Assembly: GCF_023699475.1 (NCBI RefSeq)
Contig: NZ_JALXFV010000008.1
Coordinates: 382,475-446,474, forward strand
Length of the DNA stretch: 64,000 nt
Direction: 5' to 3'
Source: Halomarina rubra
GTDB taxonomy: Archaea; Halobacteriota; Halobacteria; Halobacteriales; Haloarculaceae
The notes beneath the pieces were generated by a model. It was not told the origin of the DNA and searched no databases. It was given only the letters and a program-made list of their open reading frames with translations. Shown one piece after another: positions 27,828 to 36,417 of the stretch. Positions within the stretch are counted from its first letter, which is position 1. Every line of letters starts with the position of its first letter. A program made the position numbers and the translations under genes.

Positions 27828-29729
27828 CTACGCGGACGGGCGAGCGTCCAGGCCCGACAGGACCGTCCCGAGCGAGAACAGTCCGTCGTCGTCGTCGTCG
27901 CTCTCGTTCCCGCTGCTCCCGTCGTCGTCACCGCCCGTCGCGCCGTCGAGCGTGTCGCCGACGCCGTCGGTGACGTTCTCGACCGTCTCACCGGTCTCCT
28001 CGACCGCGCTGGAGGTCTCGGTCGTGGTGGATTCGGTGGAAGTGGATTCGGTCGTCTTCTCCGTCGACGTGGTCTCGGTGGACGTGGTTTCCGTCGTGGT
28101 CTCGGTCGTCGTGGTCTCGGTCGTCCCCGAAGTCGTGCTCTCCGTCGTCGAGTCGTCGGTGCTGAGAAGTCCGCTCGTCGTGTTGTCGACGGCGTCGGTG
28201 GTGTCGTCGACGGCGTCAGTCGTCTCGTCGACCACGTCGCTGGTCGTGTTCGTCACCGCGTCGGTCGTGTCGTCGGTGGTGTTCTCGACGGCGTCGGTGG
28301 TGTCGTCGACCGCGTCGGTGGTGTCGTCGACGGTGTCGCCAGCAGCGGTGTCGTTCGTCGCGTCGTCGAGCGCGCCGGTGACACCGTCGGTCGTGTTGTC
28401 GACCGTATCGGTGGTGTCGTCGACGGTCCCGCTCGTCTCGCCGAGCGTGTCGTCGGTGGTGTTGTCGACGGTGTCGGTGGTGTCGTCGACCGCGTCGGTG
28501 GTGTCGTCGACGGTGTCACCGACGTTGTCGCCCGTCTCGTTCACCAACTCCCGGGTCTCGTTGCCGGCCTCCGTCGGGTCCGAGACGGTGTCGTTCACCG
28601 CGTCGGTGGTGTCGTCGACGGTGTCGCCCACCGTGTCCGTCGTGTCGTTGACGGTGTCACCGACCGTGCCCGTGGTGTCGTCGACCGCGTCACCGGTGGT
28701 GTCCGTGGTGTTCTCGACGGCGTCACCCACGTCGTCGGTGGTGTTCTCGACCCCGTCGCCGACCGTGTCGGTGGTGTCGTTCACCACGTCTCCGACCGGG
28801 CCGGTCGCGTTGTTGTCGACCACGTCCCCGACCTCGTCCGTGGTGTCGTCGACGGTGTCGCCGACCGAATCGGTCGTGTTGTCGACCGTGTCACCGACGG
28901 TGCCGGTGGTGTTGTTGACGGTGTCACCGACCGTCCCCGTAGTGTTGTCGACGACGTCTCCGACCGTCCCCGTGGTGTTGTTGACCGTGTCGCCGACCGT
29001 GCCAGTGGTGTCGTCGACGACGTCGCCCACTGTCCCGGTCGTGTTGTCCACGACGTCCCCGACGGTGTCGGTCGTGTTGTTCACGACGTCACCGACCGGG
29101 TCGGTCACGTTGCCGATGGGACCGCTGTCGTTCGCGCCCGGAATCGGGAGCTGTGGGAGCAGCGTGCGGAGCGTCGACGCGGACACCCACAGACGCATTC
29201 GGTCGGCGTGGGCGCGCTGGAACGCGAGGTCGAGTTTCCCGCCGCGGATGGAGCCGTCGGTGATGTCGACGTCGTCCATCACGAGTTTGAACCCTCGGCG
29301 CTCGTCGACGGGCGACCGGATACAGAGCTTCCCGACGACGATCTTCGAGGCCTCGACCGTGAACGGCCCCTCGTGGCTCTCGGCTTTGGTGTCGGCGGCG
29401 AGCGAGCGGATGTTCAGCCGCGTCGTCTCCTGTCGGTAGGCGTCGATGGCGACGTTCGAGAGCACGAGGTTCGCGGGCAGACAGCCCGCGTCGACCAGCG
29501 ATGCGAGACTCCCGTTCCCCGACTCGCTCGCCGAACCGTTCGTCGAACCGTCGGCCGAGTCGTTCGACGTCCCGTTCTCCTGGAGGAGCAGCGGTGGGCC
29601 GGTGCCCCGTACCGTCTCGTCCTCGGCCACGCCGAGACCGACCGCGGAACTGGCCGGCGCGACGGCCCCCACCAGCAACGAACAGACGAGTCCGACCGCG
29701 AGCATCGTACGGAAGGCGCTGGGGTTCAC
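27828..29729 (-). CDS. secreted protein with 11-residue amphipathic repeats
   Basis: A 633-residue protein from GTG 29729. Residues ~1-29 form a signal peptide. A globular domain (~75-190, two cysteines: AGCLPANLVLSNV and GKLCIRSP) is followed by ~350 residues of near-perfect 11-mers of type GTVGDxVxNTT, then shorter DDTTDAV repeats, a Thr/Glu/Ser-rich stalk and an acidic end. There is no PGF-CTERM or C-terminal span. Dozens of N-x-T sequons make heavy N-glycosylation likely. The V-x3-V stripe every 11 residues resembles 3-11 amphipathic helices of alpha-synuclein, perilipin and LEA proteins, though here it is acidic. The globular part faintly recalls DUF6230-type proteins; the gene for one lies 1.3 kb away. 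Confidence 0.85.
   Translation of the reverse strand: MNPSAFRTMLAVGLVCSLLVGAVAPASSAVGLGVAEDETVRGTGPPLLLQENGTSNDSADGSTNGSASESGNGSLASLVDAGCLPANLVLSNVAIDAYRQETTRLNIRSLAADTKAESHEGPFTVEASKIVVGKLCIRSPVDERRGFKLVMDDVDITDGSIRGGKLDLAFQRAHADRMRLWVSASTLRTLLPQLPIPGANDSGPIGNVTDPVGDVVNNTTDTVGDVVDNTTGTVGDVVDDTTGTVGDTVNNTTGTVGDVVDNTTGTVGDTVNNTTGTVGDTVDNTTDSVGDTVDDTTDEVGDVVDNNATGPVGDVVNDTTDTVGDGVENTTDDVGDAVENTTDTTGDAVDDTTGTVGDTVNDTTDTVGDTVDDTTDAVNDTVSDPTEAGNETRELVNETGDNVGDTVDDTTDAVDDTTDTVDNTTDDTLGETSGTVDDTTDTVDNTTDGVTGALDDATNDTAAGDTVDDTTDAVDDTTDAVENTTDDTTDAVTNTTSDVVDETTDAVDDTTDAVDNTTSGLLSTDDSTTESTTSGTTETTTTETTTETTSTETTSTEKTTESTSTESTTTETSSAVEETGETVENVTDGVGDTLDGATGGDDDGSSGNESDDDDDGLFSLGTVLSGLDARPSA
28165..29110 (-). 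repeat. coding tandem repeat, 33-base period (11 residues)
   Basis: About sixteen consecutive 33-base units (29110 down to ~28590) encode [G/D]-T-V-G-D-[V/T]-V-[D/N]-[N/D]-T-T. From ~28530 to ~28165 the period degenerates to mixed 21- and 33-base units (DDTTDAV). Units differ at wobble positions, so the array is not a recent slippage product. Confidence 0.9.
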
Positions 29730-29860
29730 GACTGACGCGTGGTACGACAGCGCACGACAAGGGGGTTGACCGAGGCATTGCCGGTGGTTTAAGAGCCCCT
29801 ATCGAGACCCATAACCGTTAGCCAGAACGGTAATACTGGAAACTATGTTAGTAGTCGGAT

Positions 29861-30523
29861 ATGCGATACGTCACCATCGCACTATATCCTCCGAGCGGCG
29901 GTATCCATCCGGTGGGGGCGTCGATCTCGGAGCTCCCCGGCGTCGAACGGGAGGCGCTACGGTACGTCGACGCGATGTTCGACGGCACCGGCGTGCTGTT
30001 CTACGAACTGAGTGGACCGCTCGACACGCTCCGCGAGCGCCTTGACGACCACGAGGACGTCATCGACTACGAGGTGCTCGACGTCACCGAGGCGGCGTCC
30101 TACATCTACGTCTACGTCAAGCCGGGGCCGCCCGCGGGGACGCTGATGTACCTCGCTCAGAAGTACGCGCTCGTCGTCGAGACTCCCATCGAGTTCCGCG
30201 AGGACGGTGCCGTCCTCATCACCGTCGCCGGCCGTCAGGAGAGCCTGCGGGAGGCGTTCCACGAGTTCCCCGACGACCTGGTCGTCCACGTCGAGTGTGC
30301 CGGGGAGTACGCACCCGGTGACGGCCAACTGCTGACCACGCTGACCGACCGTCAGCGCGAGGTGCTGAAGACGGCGTTCGAACTCGGCTACTACGACGTG
30401 CCACGCGACGCGACCCACGAGTCCATCGCCCGGGAACTGGACGTCGCTACCTCGACCATCGACGAACACCTCCGGAAGGCGGAGGCACGCCTGTTCGGGA
30501 CGCTGCTCCAACGGGGCGTCTGA
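29861..30523 (+). CDS. HTH_10 (Bat-type) transcriptional regulator
   Basis: A 220-residue regulator. The C-terminal HTH_10 domain is LTDRQREVLKTAFELGYYDV followed by THESIARELDVATSTIDEHL. The N-terminal ~150 residues are the usual haloarchaeal sensor region with alternating beta strands. It starts at ATG 29861 and is divergent from the repeat-protein gene (131 bases between starts), so it may control that gene; this is inference from position only. Confidence 0.9.
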   Translation: MRYVTIALYPPSGGIHPVGASISELPGVEREALRYVDAMFDGTGVLFYELSGPLDTLRERLDDHEDVIDYEVLDVTEAASYIYVYVKPGPPAGTLMYLAQKYALVVETPIEFREDGAVLITVAGRQESLREAFHEFPDDLVVHVECAGEYAPGDGQLLTTLTDRQREVLKTAFELGYYDVPRDATHESIARELDVATSTIDEHLRKAEARLFGTLLQRGV

Positions 30524-30568
30524 CTCTCCTCGAACCGTCGCTAGAAAAAGAACCGAACCGGTGAGCGC

Positions 30569-31036
30569 TCAGTCCGTCGTCTCCGCGGCGTCCGTGGACG
30601 AGGACTGCTCGGTGGGTGCGGCCGCCGACTCCTCGCTCGGGTGGACCCACGCGATGCACAGCGCGCCGCCGAGGATGCCGAGCAGCGTCCCGACGACGAA
30701 CCCCCCGAGCGCGCCGAATATCGAGATGATGCTGATGAGCATCCCCGCCGCCCCGAAGAACTCCGCCAGTTCGGGTTTCGCCAGGGCGAACAGCCCACAG
30801 AGCACCACGAACACGGCGAATATGAGCCCGACGAAGGCGAACTCCGTCGGGATGAGCGCGAACTTCATCGCCAGGTCGAGCGGGATGATGCCGATGACCA
30901 GCCCCGAGAGCGTCAGCAACACGCCACCCCAGAACGGGCGGTCGTGTTTCCACGACTGCCAGCGCGACCGGTAGCTCGCCGCCCGCTGGACGGGGCCGGA
31001 CTGCCGGACCGTCGACACGGCGTCTATCGCACTCAT
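30569..31036 (-). CDS. DUF6114-like polytopic membrane protein
   Basis: A 155-residue protein from ATG 31036. After a basic cytoplasmic N-terminus (RSRWQSWKHDRPFWGGVLLTLSG) there are four spans up to residue ~135, then an acidic/Ser-rich tail. The phrase WRxxRPFWGGxLLxLxGxxI is what I associate with DUF6114, which in Streptomyces lies beside DUF6230 genes. It is two bases downstream of the next gene, which looks like DUF6230, so the pairing supports the call. Confidence 0.65.
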   Translation of the reverse strand: MSAIDAVSTVRQSGPVQRAASYRSRWQSWKHDRPFWGGVLLTLSGLVIGIIPLDLAMKFALIPTEFAFVGLIFAVFVVLCGLFALAKPELAEFFGAAGMLISIISIFGALGGFVVGTLLGILGGALCIAWVHPSEESAAAPTEQSSSTDAAETTD

Positions 31037-31038
31037 GG

Positions 31039-31635
31039 TCAGTTGGACGCCGCGCAAGCGGTCTTGGGCGCGGTCGCCGAGTCGTTCGGGTTGAGCGTGG
31101 TCTGGACCTGAGTCCCGGGCAGCGTGATGGAGTTCACGAACTGCGCCTGTGACTTGATGGTCGCGTCCTCGATGGTGACGCCCGGCGCGGACAGCGAGAT
31201 CTGGTCCTGGACGTCGGCCGAGGGCGCGCCGGCCTGGATGGTCTGGCCCTGGTCGAACGTCAGGTCGGCGTTGAGGTACGTCGCCTTCTGTGTCAACCCG
31301 GTGAACTCAGCGGTCTGATCGGACTTGATGGACAACCGCATCGTGTCGCCGTTCGGCATCTCGATGTCCTTGTACAGGTGGAGCCCCGAGATGGTCCCGC
31401 TGTCTATCTGTGCGGTGAACGACGGGTAGGCCGCACACTCGGAGTTGTTCTCGACGCTAGCGTACTGCTGGAACCCCTCCCCTTGCAACTGGTCGAACTC
31501 GACGGTGAACCCCCCGACGCCCGCAGTCGGGACGGCCACTGCGACACCACCCATAACGATGGAAGCGCCGACGCCGAGCAACAGAACGTTCCCGACCACG
31601 AACGCGATGACGAACCGCCGTCTGTTAATTGCCAT
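31039..31635 (-). CDS. DUF6230-like exported/anchored protein
   Basis: A 198-residue protein with one N-terminal span (FVIAFVVGNVLLLGVGASIV, residues ~8-27) serving as signal or anchor, then a beta-rich ectodomain (GGFTVEFDQLQGEGFQQYAS ... LSAPGVTIEDATIKSQAQFV) with cysteines at CAAYPSF and near the C-terminus. The pattern resembles DUF6230 proteins of actinobacteria. Function unknown. It precedes the DUF6114-like gene by two bases, forming a two-gene operon. Confidence 0.65.
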   Translation of the reverse strand: MAINRRRFVIAFVVGNVLLLGVGASIVMGGVAVAVPTAGVGGFTVEFDQLQGEGFQQYASVENNSECAAYPSFTAQIDSGTISGLHLYKDIEMPNGDTMRLSIKSDQTAEFTGLTQKATYLNADLTFDQGQTIQAGAPSADVQDQISLSAPGVTIEDATIKSQAQFVNSITLPGTQVQTTLNPNDSATAPKTACAASN

Positions 31636-31753
31636 GGTCTATCACGACACACTGTACGTTCGACCCTAACCCTTCGCTGGGTTATTCCCGGTCGTTTAAG
31701 TGCCAGTGCGCTGTCGTTCAACCGTTCGTGACTGTCTACCCTCCGAGAGTACG

Positions 31754-32071
31754 CTACTCGGCCGTCGCGATGTTCCACTCGCTGTCGGCGACACGCTCGG
31801 TCAGGAGGCGTTCGTCGGTGTCCCCGAGGACGCGAATCTCGAACGCGCCCTGCCGACGCTGGACGTCGACCGAGACGGTCCGGACGTCGGCGGTCGTCTC
31901 GCGCTCGATGGGGTCGGGGCGCTCACCGTCGCGGACGGCGACGAGTCCGAACTCGCCGTAGGGGACGCGCTCCGACGCCGCGAGGAGGTCGTCCTCGTCG
32001 TAGAGGTCGACGGTCATCCCCTCGGTCGTATCGGCCTCCGCGACGACGAGTCGGTAGGTTTCGAGCGACAT
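31754..32071 (-). CDS. small acidic protein of unknown function (105 aa)
   Basis: Starts at ATG 32071 ([20 protein letters not shown]) and is a compact alpha/beta protein without signal peptide or membrane span. Alternating strands ([24 protein letters not shown]) suggest a small beta-rich fold. No family recognised. It is divergent from cofD with 142 bases between starts. Confidence 0.75.
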   Translation of the reverse strand: MSLETYRLVVAEADTTEGMTVDLYDEDDLLAASERVPYGEFGLVAVRDGERPDPIERETTADVRTVSVDVQRRQGAFEIRVLGDTDERLLTERVADSEWNIATAE

Positions 32072-32213
32072 GGTGGGCGGGACTCGCGCCACCCCCGTAG
32101 TCGTGGTGGCCGCACACTGCAAGCCCCGGCCACCACACGCCGCCTCGCTCGCGGGCTCTCCCCCGAGGGCCGTGACAGTCAGATACAAGCCCGTAACCGC
32201 ACAACGCCGAGCC

Positions 32214-33206
32214 ATGACGACGTTTCTCGCGGGCGGAACTGGGACGCCCAAACTGCTGGCCGGTGCCGACGCGGTGTTCGCCCCCACCGAGACGACGGTG
32301 GTGGGCAACACGGGCGACGACGTGGAGATAGCGGGCCACCTCGTCAGCCCGGACCTCGACACCCAACTGTTCCTCGACGGCGGCGTCCTCGACCGCGAGA
32401 CGTGGTGGGGCATCGCCGACGACGGGGGGACCACTCACGAGCACCTCCACGACCTCGCCGAGTCGGCCGGTCTCGACACCGAACCACGCTACCTCCCCCC
32501 CGAAGCTCAGACCGCAGGTCGGGACATCGCCCGGTGGCGGCGCTTCTCGGGCGTCGCGGAGTTCATGTACATCGGCGACGCCGACCGCGCGGTCCACCTC
32601 ACCCGTACCGGCCTCGTCGACGAGGGGTACACGCTGACCGAGGCGACCCGCGTGCTCTGTGACGCGTTCGACGTCGAACGCACCCTCCTGCCGATGAGCG
32701 ACGACCCCGTCGCGACGATGATTCACACGCCCGACGGTCCGATGCACTTCCAGGAGTGGTGGGTGGCGCGCGGCGGTGACCCTCGCGTCGAGGACGTGGA
32801 GTTCCGCGGTGCCGAGACGGCGACCGTCACCCCCGCCGTCGCGGACGCGCTCGACGCACCGGTCGTCATCGGCCCCTCCAATCCGGTGACGAGTCTCGGG
32901 CCGATGCTCGCGCTCGACGAGTTCCGCGCGGCGCTCGACTCGACGCCGGTGGTCGCCGTCTCGCCGTTCGTCGGCGACCGGGTGTTCTCCGGGCCGGCCG
33001 CGAAGCTGATGGCCGCGACCGGTCGCGACCCCTCCACGGCGGGCGTCGCCGACACCTACCCCTTCGCCGACGCGTTCGTCCTCGACGACGAGGACCCGAC
33101 AGACCTCGACCGACCCGTGGTCCGTACCGACACGACGCTCGACACCTCGGACGACAGCGAGCGCGTCGCCCGCGCCGTCCGCGCGGCGCTCGACGAGGTG
33201 GCGTGA
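32214..33206 (+). CDS. cofD: 2-phospho-L-lactate transferase (F420 biosynthesis)
   Basis: A 330-residue enzyme joining the lactyl (or enolpyruvyl) phosphate unit to Fo in coenzyme F420 synthesis. The N-terminal [18 protein letters not shown] is the classic CofD start; NTGDD, DLDT, the [11 protein letters not shown] segment and [13 protein letters not shown] are family motifs. It starts at ATG 32214 and overlaps the next gene by four bases. It heads a four-gene overlapping operon. Confidence 0.96.
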   Translation: MTTFLAGGTGTPKLLAGADAVFAPTETTVVGNTGDDVEIAGHLVSPDLDTQLFLDGGVLDRETWWGIADDGGTTHEHLHDLAESAGLDTEPRYLPPEAQTAGRDIARWRRFSGVAEFMYIGDADRAVHLTRTGLVDEGYTLTEATRVLCDAFDVERTLLPMSDDPVATMIHTPDGPMHFQEWWVARGGDPRVEDVEFRGAETATVTPAVADALDAPVVIGPSNPVTSLGPMLALDEFRAALDSTPVVAVSPFVGDRVFSGPAAKLMAATGRDPSTAGVADTYPFADAFVLDDEDPTDLDRPVVRTDTTLDTSDDSERVARAVRAALDEVA

Positions 33207-34009
33207 TGTGCGCCGCGACGACACGTTTCGACCCGTTCGAACCACGCGTCGCGGTCGCGAGCCTCTCGGGAGCGGCCGACGCCGAGTGGGCACGTGCAGC
33301 CAGCGAGTACGCCGGGTGTGCGTTCCTCGGCGGTGTCTCGCTCGACGACGCCACACGGGAGGCGGCCCGAGCGCTCGTCGCCCGCGAGCGCGAGGAGTTC
33401 CTGCCCGACGACCCCGTCGCGTTCGTCGACGCCCAACTCGCGGCGCTGGCTGACGTTCCCGTCCGTCCCGCGATGAACGTCCGCAGTGCGACGCTCGACC
33501 CCGTTCGCGCCGTCGGCGCGGTCTGTGCCGACCACGGCGCGCTCCTCGAACTGAACGCGCACTGCCGACAGGACGAGATGTGCGCGGCCGGCGCGGGCGA
33601 GACGCTCCTGCGCGACGGCGACGGACTGTGCGAGCAAGTCGCCGCAGCCGCGGCGACGGGGGCGACGGTGAGCGTGAAACTACGCGCCGAGATTCCTGGC
33701 GTCGACCTGCCGACGCTCGCGCCCGACCTGGTCGCTGCGGGTGCGGCCGTCCTCCACGTCGACGCGATGGACTCCGAACACGTCGTCGGGGAGGTCGCCG
33801 CCGCGTGCGACGCGTTCGTCGTCGCCAACAACGGCGTCCGTGACCGCGAGACGGTCCGCGAGTACCTCGACTTCGGTGCGGACGCGGTGAGCGTCGGTCG
33901 CCCGAGCGACGACCCGCGTGTGCTGAGGCGAGTCCGCCGCGCGACCGACGAGTGGTTCGCCACGCACGCTCCCGAGACGACCGAGGAGCGACCGACGGGG
34001 GCACGATGA
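33203..34009 (+). CDS. TIM-barrel protein related to tRNA-dihydrouridine synthases (archaeal NifR3-like)
   Basis: A 268-residue FMN-type TIM barrel. Dus-like parts include [20 protein letters not shown] (strand with a Cys and the FMN-site region), [14 protein letters not shown] and [13 protein letters not shown] (phosphate-binding end). It lacks the C-terminal tRNA-binding helical domain of true Dus proteins, so a role on a small molecule is more likely. It corresponds to an archaeal TIM-barrel family I know as MJ0144-like. It overlaps cofD by four bases and the next gene by four (ATGA). Confidence 0.8.
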   Translation: MMCAATTRFDPFEPRVAVASLSGAADAEWARAASEYAGCAFLGGVSLDDATREAARALVAREREEFLPDDPVAFVDAQLAALADVPVRPAMNVRSATLDPVRAVGAVCADHGALLELNAHCRQDEMCAAGAGETLLRDGDGLCEQVAAAAATGATVSVKLRAEIPGVDLPTLAPDLVAAGAAVLHVDAMDSEHVVGEVAAACDAFVVANNGVRDRETVREYLDFGADAVSVGRPSDDPRVLRRVRRATDEWFATHAPETTEERPTGAR

Positions 34010-34881
34010 GCGAGGGTACTGGTGACCGCTCGACCGACGACGTGCGTCGGCGTACCCCCGCACGGAACGCCGAACTCGCCCTGCTGCTCGAAGTCGCGGG
34101 CACGCCGAAACCGGGCAACGTCGACCGCCAGCGCGACCACCCCGACCTCCACTTCGACCACTTCCTCGCGGGAGCGGTCGGCGCGGCCCCCGGACTGCGC
34201 GCGGCCGCCGGCGACGGGCCGCTCGGCGAGGCGTTCGAGCGAGCGGTCTGTGGGATGGCCGACCAGCGTGGCGGCAACACGCAGTTCGGGGCGCTGTTGG
34301 CGCTCTGTCCGCTCGTCCGCGCGGCGAGTCGCGACGACTCGACGCACGAGGGCGTCGAGGCCGCCGTCGCGGACACGACGGTCGACGACGCCTGTGCGTT
34401 CTATCGCGCGTTCGACCACGTCGGCGTCGCTGTCGGTGACCCGCCCGAGGAGATGGCCGCCCTCGACGTCCGCCGTGGGAGCGCGGCGGTCCCGGCGGTC
34501 CGCGAGCGTGGACTGACGCTCGCGGAGCTGATGGCGCAGAGTGCGTCCGTCGACGGCATCGCCCGCGAGTGGACCGAGGGGTTCCCGCGGACGTTCGCGA
34601 CGGCCGAGCGTGTCGTCGCCGACGACGGTCCCGTCTCCGAGCGCGGTGCGCGAGCCTTCCTCCACCTGCTCGCCGAGGAGGGTGACACGTTCGTCGCGAA
34701 GACGAGCGGCGAGGCCGCCGCGGAGGAGGCGACCGAGCGCGCGCGGGCGGTGCTCGCCGGCGACGCGGACGCCGAGACGGTCGCCGCGGAGTTCGTCGAG
34801 CGGGGTGTCAACCCCGGGACGACCGCCGACATCGTCGCGGCGGGGCTGTTCGTCGCGCTCGAACGCGGGGTGGTGGTGTGA
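34006..34881 (+). CDS. CitG/MdcB-like triphosphoribosyl-dephospho-CoA synthase family protein
   Basis: A 291-residue all-helical protein. The family signature GTPKPGNVDRQRDHPDLHF (residues ~33-51) and GGNTQFGALLALCPL are present, and the C-terminal NPGTTADIVAAGLFVALE matches CitG. Bacterial CitG makes the citrate-lyase prosthetic-group precursor from ATP and dephospho-CoA; no citrate or malonate lyase genes are near, so the archaeal protein likely acts on another nucleotide-type substrate. Start ATG 34006 is set by the overlap with the previous stop. Confidence 0.88.
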   Translation: MSEGTGDRSTDDVRRRTPARNAELALLLEVAGTPKPGNVDRQRDHPDLHFDHFLAGAVGAAPGLRAAAGDGPLGEAFERAVCGMADQRGGNTQFGALLALCPLVRAASRDDSTHEGVEAAVADTTVDDACAFYRAFDHVGVAVGDPPEEMAALDVRRGSAAVPAVRERGLTLAELMAQSASVDGIAREWTEGFPRTFATAERVVADDGPVSERGARAFLHLLAEEGDTFVAKTSGEAAAEEATERARAVLAGDADAETVAAEFVERGVNPGTTADIVAAGLFVALERGVVV

Positions 34882-35564
34882 CTGGCGAGAGGGAGACTGG
34901 CGACGGGGGAGTCGGAGCGGAACGGACGGGCCACGAGCACGTCGGGCCGCCCGCACCAGCGGGCTGGCCGGTCGGCTGGGAGGGGGCGACCGAGTCCGTC
35001 GTGACGACGCTCGGTCCCAACGACCGGTGGAACGTCGCCGCGCTGGGGCTGTTCGCCCCCGCGGACCCGACGACCGACCCCGGCGACTCCGGCGGCCCCG
35101 ACGCGCGCGTCACCGCCCGAACGTGGGGGCGGACCCGGACGTGGCGGAACTTCCGCGAGCGCGGCGCGGGGTACGTCCAGTTCACCCGCGACCCGGTGGA
35201 CTTCGTCGAGGCGGCGTGTACCGTCCGCGAGGAAGACGAACCGGTCCTGCCGAGCGCCGACGCGTGGGTCCACGTCACCGTCGACGCCGTCGCGGAGGGA
35301 GCGGCGGGCGAGACGGAGTGGGTCGAGTGGGCGCTGTCGCCCGTCGAGGCGAGCGTCGAGCGACGGGTCGTCCCGACGGTCGACCGTGCACACGCTGCGG
35401 TGGTCGAGGCGACCGTGGCGGCCTCGCGACTCGGGGTGCCGGGGTACGAGGACGCGAGGCTCCGCGGGCGAATCGAGGACTGCGAGTCGGTCGTCGACTC
35501 GTGTGGCGGGCCGCGCACCAGAGAAGCGTGGAAGCGGTTCGAGGCGACCCTGGAGGACGCCTGA
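34878..35564 (+). CDS. DUF447 family protein (FMN-binding split-barrel-like)
   Basis: A 228-residue protein from GTG 34878, overlapping the CitG-like stop as GTGA. The core reads ATESVVTTLGPNDRWNVAALGLF, a strand pattern of flavin-reductase-like split barrels, and RTWGRTRTWRNFRERGAGYVQFT; the C-terminal helical part (RLGVPGYEDARLRGRIEDCE) follows. DUF447 proteins occur in methanogens and methylotrophs with C1-carrier genes (from memory), but their reaction is unknown. It is the last gene of the cofD operon. Confidence 0.85.
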   Translation: MTGERETGDGGVGAERTGHEHVGPPAPAGWPVGWEGATESVVTTLGPNDRWNVAALGLFAPADPTTDPGDSGGPDARVTARTWGRTRTWRNFRERGAGYVQFTRDPVDFVEAACTVREEDEPVLPSADAWVHVTVDAVAEGAAGETEWVEWALSPVEASVERRVVPTVDRAHAAVVEATVAASRLGVPGYEDARLRGRIEDCESVVDSCGGPRTREAWKRFEATLEDA

Positions 35565-35584
35565 CCGGTCGACCGTTCGGCGAG

Positions 35585-36112
35585 TCAGACCTCCGACTCG
35601 CCCGTGTCGCCGCGGTGGAGTCGCTGGACGCGCCGGTACGACTGGAACTCCCCGCGGTCGTTCAGGTCGATCTCGTAGCGGCCGAGGATGTCCTGGGTGT
35701 CGGGGACGGCCTTGCGCTCGACGACCTCGACGACCGCCAGCCAGCCGTCGTCCTCGCCGTCGTCGTCGCGCTGTCGGCCGACCTCGACGAGCGCGTCGAA
35801 CGGGTGGCCGATGAGTTTGCCGGCGTTCGACCGGACCGTGTCGCGCACTTCGATGAGGCCGACCGTCCCGTCGTCGCTCTGGCTTGCTTCGGACTCGTCG
35901 TCGCCGACGTCTTCGTCGTTCTCGTCGCTCACGTCGTCCTCCGTGGTCGACGATTCGGCGGTCGATTCGTCGTCCGTCGTCGTGTCGGTTGTGTCGTCAT
36001 CGATGGTCGGGTCGTCTTCGTCGTGCTGGTAACAAAAACCATCGTCCTGTGCGGGGCGGGTGCACCGCTCGCCGCCGGCGGTGAGCGCTCGACACTGGTC
36101 GGTGTCGGACAT
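35585..36112 (-). CDS. gvpO: gas vesicle protein GvpO with N-terminal CCCH zinc-like module
   Basis: A 175-residue protein. The C-terminal half is GvpO: DGWLAVVEVVERKAVPDTQDILGRYEIDL closely matches the Halobacterium protein. GvpO is one of the eight proteins required for vesicle formation, thought to act in gvpA expression or assembly. Ahead of it lies CRALTAGGERC...GFCYQH (Cys7, Cys17, Cys27, His30), a small zinc-binding-like motif, and a ~55-residue Asp/Ser/Thr linker; this module is not in the Halobacterium GvpO I know. It follows gvpA by 17 bases. Confidence 0.93.
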   Translation of the reverse strand: MSDTDQCRALTAGGERCTRPAQDDGFCYQHDEDDPTIDDDTTDTTTDDESTAESSTTEDDVSDENDEDVGDDESEASQSDDGTVGLIEVRDTVRSNAGKLIGHPFDALVEVGRQRDDDGEDDGWLAVVEVVERKAVPDTQDILGRYEIDLNDRGEFQSYRRVQRLHRGDTGESEV

Positions 36113-36129
36113 AGCTCACTCGGTGGCGC

Positions 36130-36417
36130 TCAGGACTCCTCGACTTCGATAGCGCGGGGTTCGATGGGGCCCACGCCCGTCTCGAGGTTCTGCATGTCCT
36201 CCAGTTCGCCAGTCTGACTGGCTTGTTCTATCATCGATATCTGTTGGGCGTAGTGGATGAACGTGTCGACGGACGCGACCACGACGCGGGCTTCGACGGT
36301 CAGGATCTCGATACCGACCACCGAGATACGGGCCCAGACGTCGATGACCATACCCTTGTCGAGGATTCGGTCGAGGACCTCCGCGAGACTCGACGCGTTC
36401 GGCGTGTTGGTTGCCAT
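36130..36417 (-). CDS. gvpA: gas vesicle structural protein GvpA
   Basis: The 95-residue shell protein that polymerises into the vesicle wall. The central sequence [20 protein letters not shown] then [18 protein letters not shown] is nearly identical to Halobacterium GvpA. A C-terminal tail of ~20 extra residues ([20 protein letters not shown]) makes it longer than the 76-residue Halobacterium protein. ATG 36417 matches the family start ([15 protein letters not shown]). It is transcribed away from gvpF. Confidence 0.98.
   Translation of the reverse strand: MATNTPNASSLAEVLDRILDKGMVIDVWARISVVGIEILTVEARVVVASVDTFIHYAQQISMIEQASQTGELEDMQNLETGVGPIEPRAIEVEES

Noticed and set aside
28165-29110. CRISPR-like array
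   Set aside because: The 33-base periodic units are contiguous without unique spacers and encode an in-frame protein repeat.
27691-29439. 582-residue Ser/Val/Thr-rich open frame on the plus strand
   Set aside because: Antisense of the 33-base repeat array and Thr-rich stalk; its composition is a mirror of the real gene.
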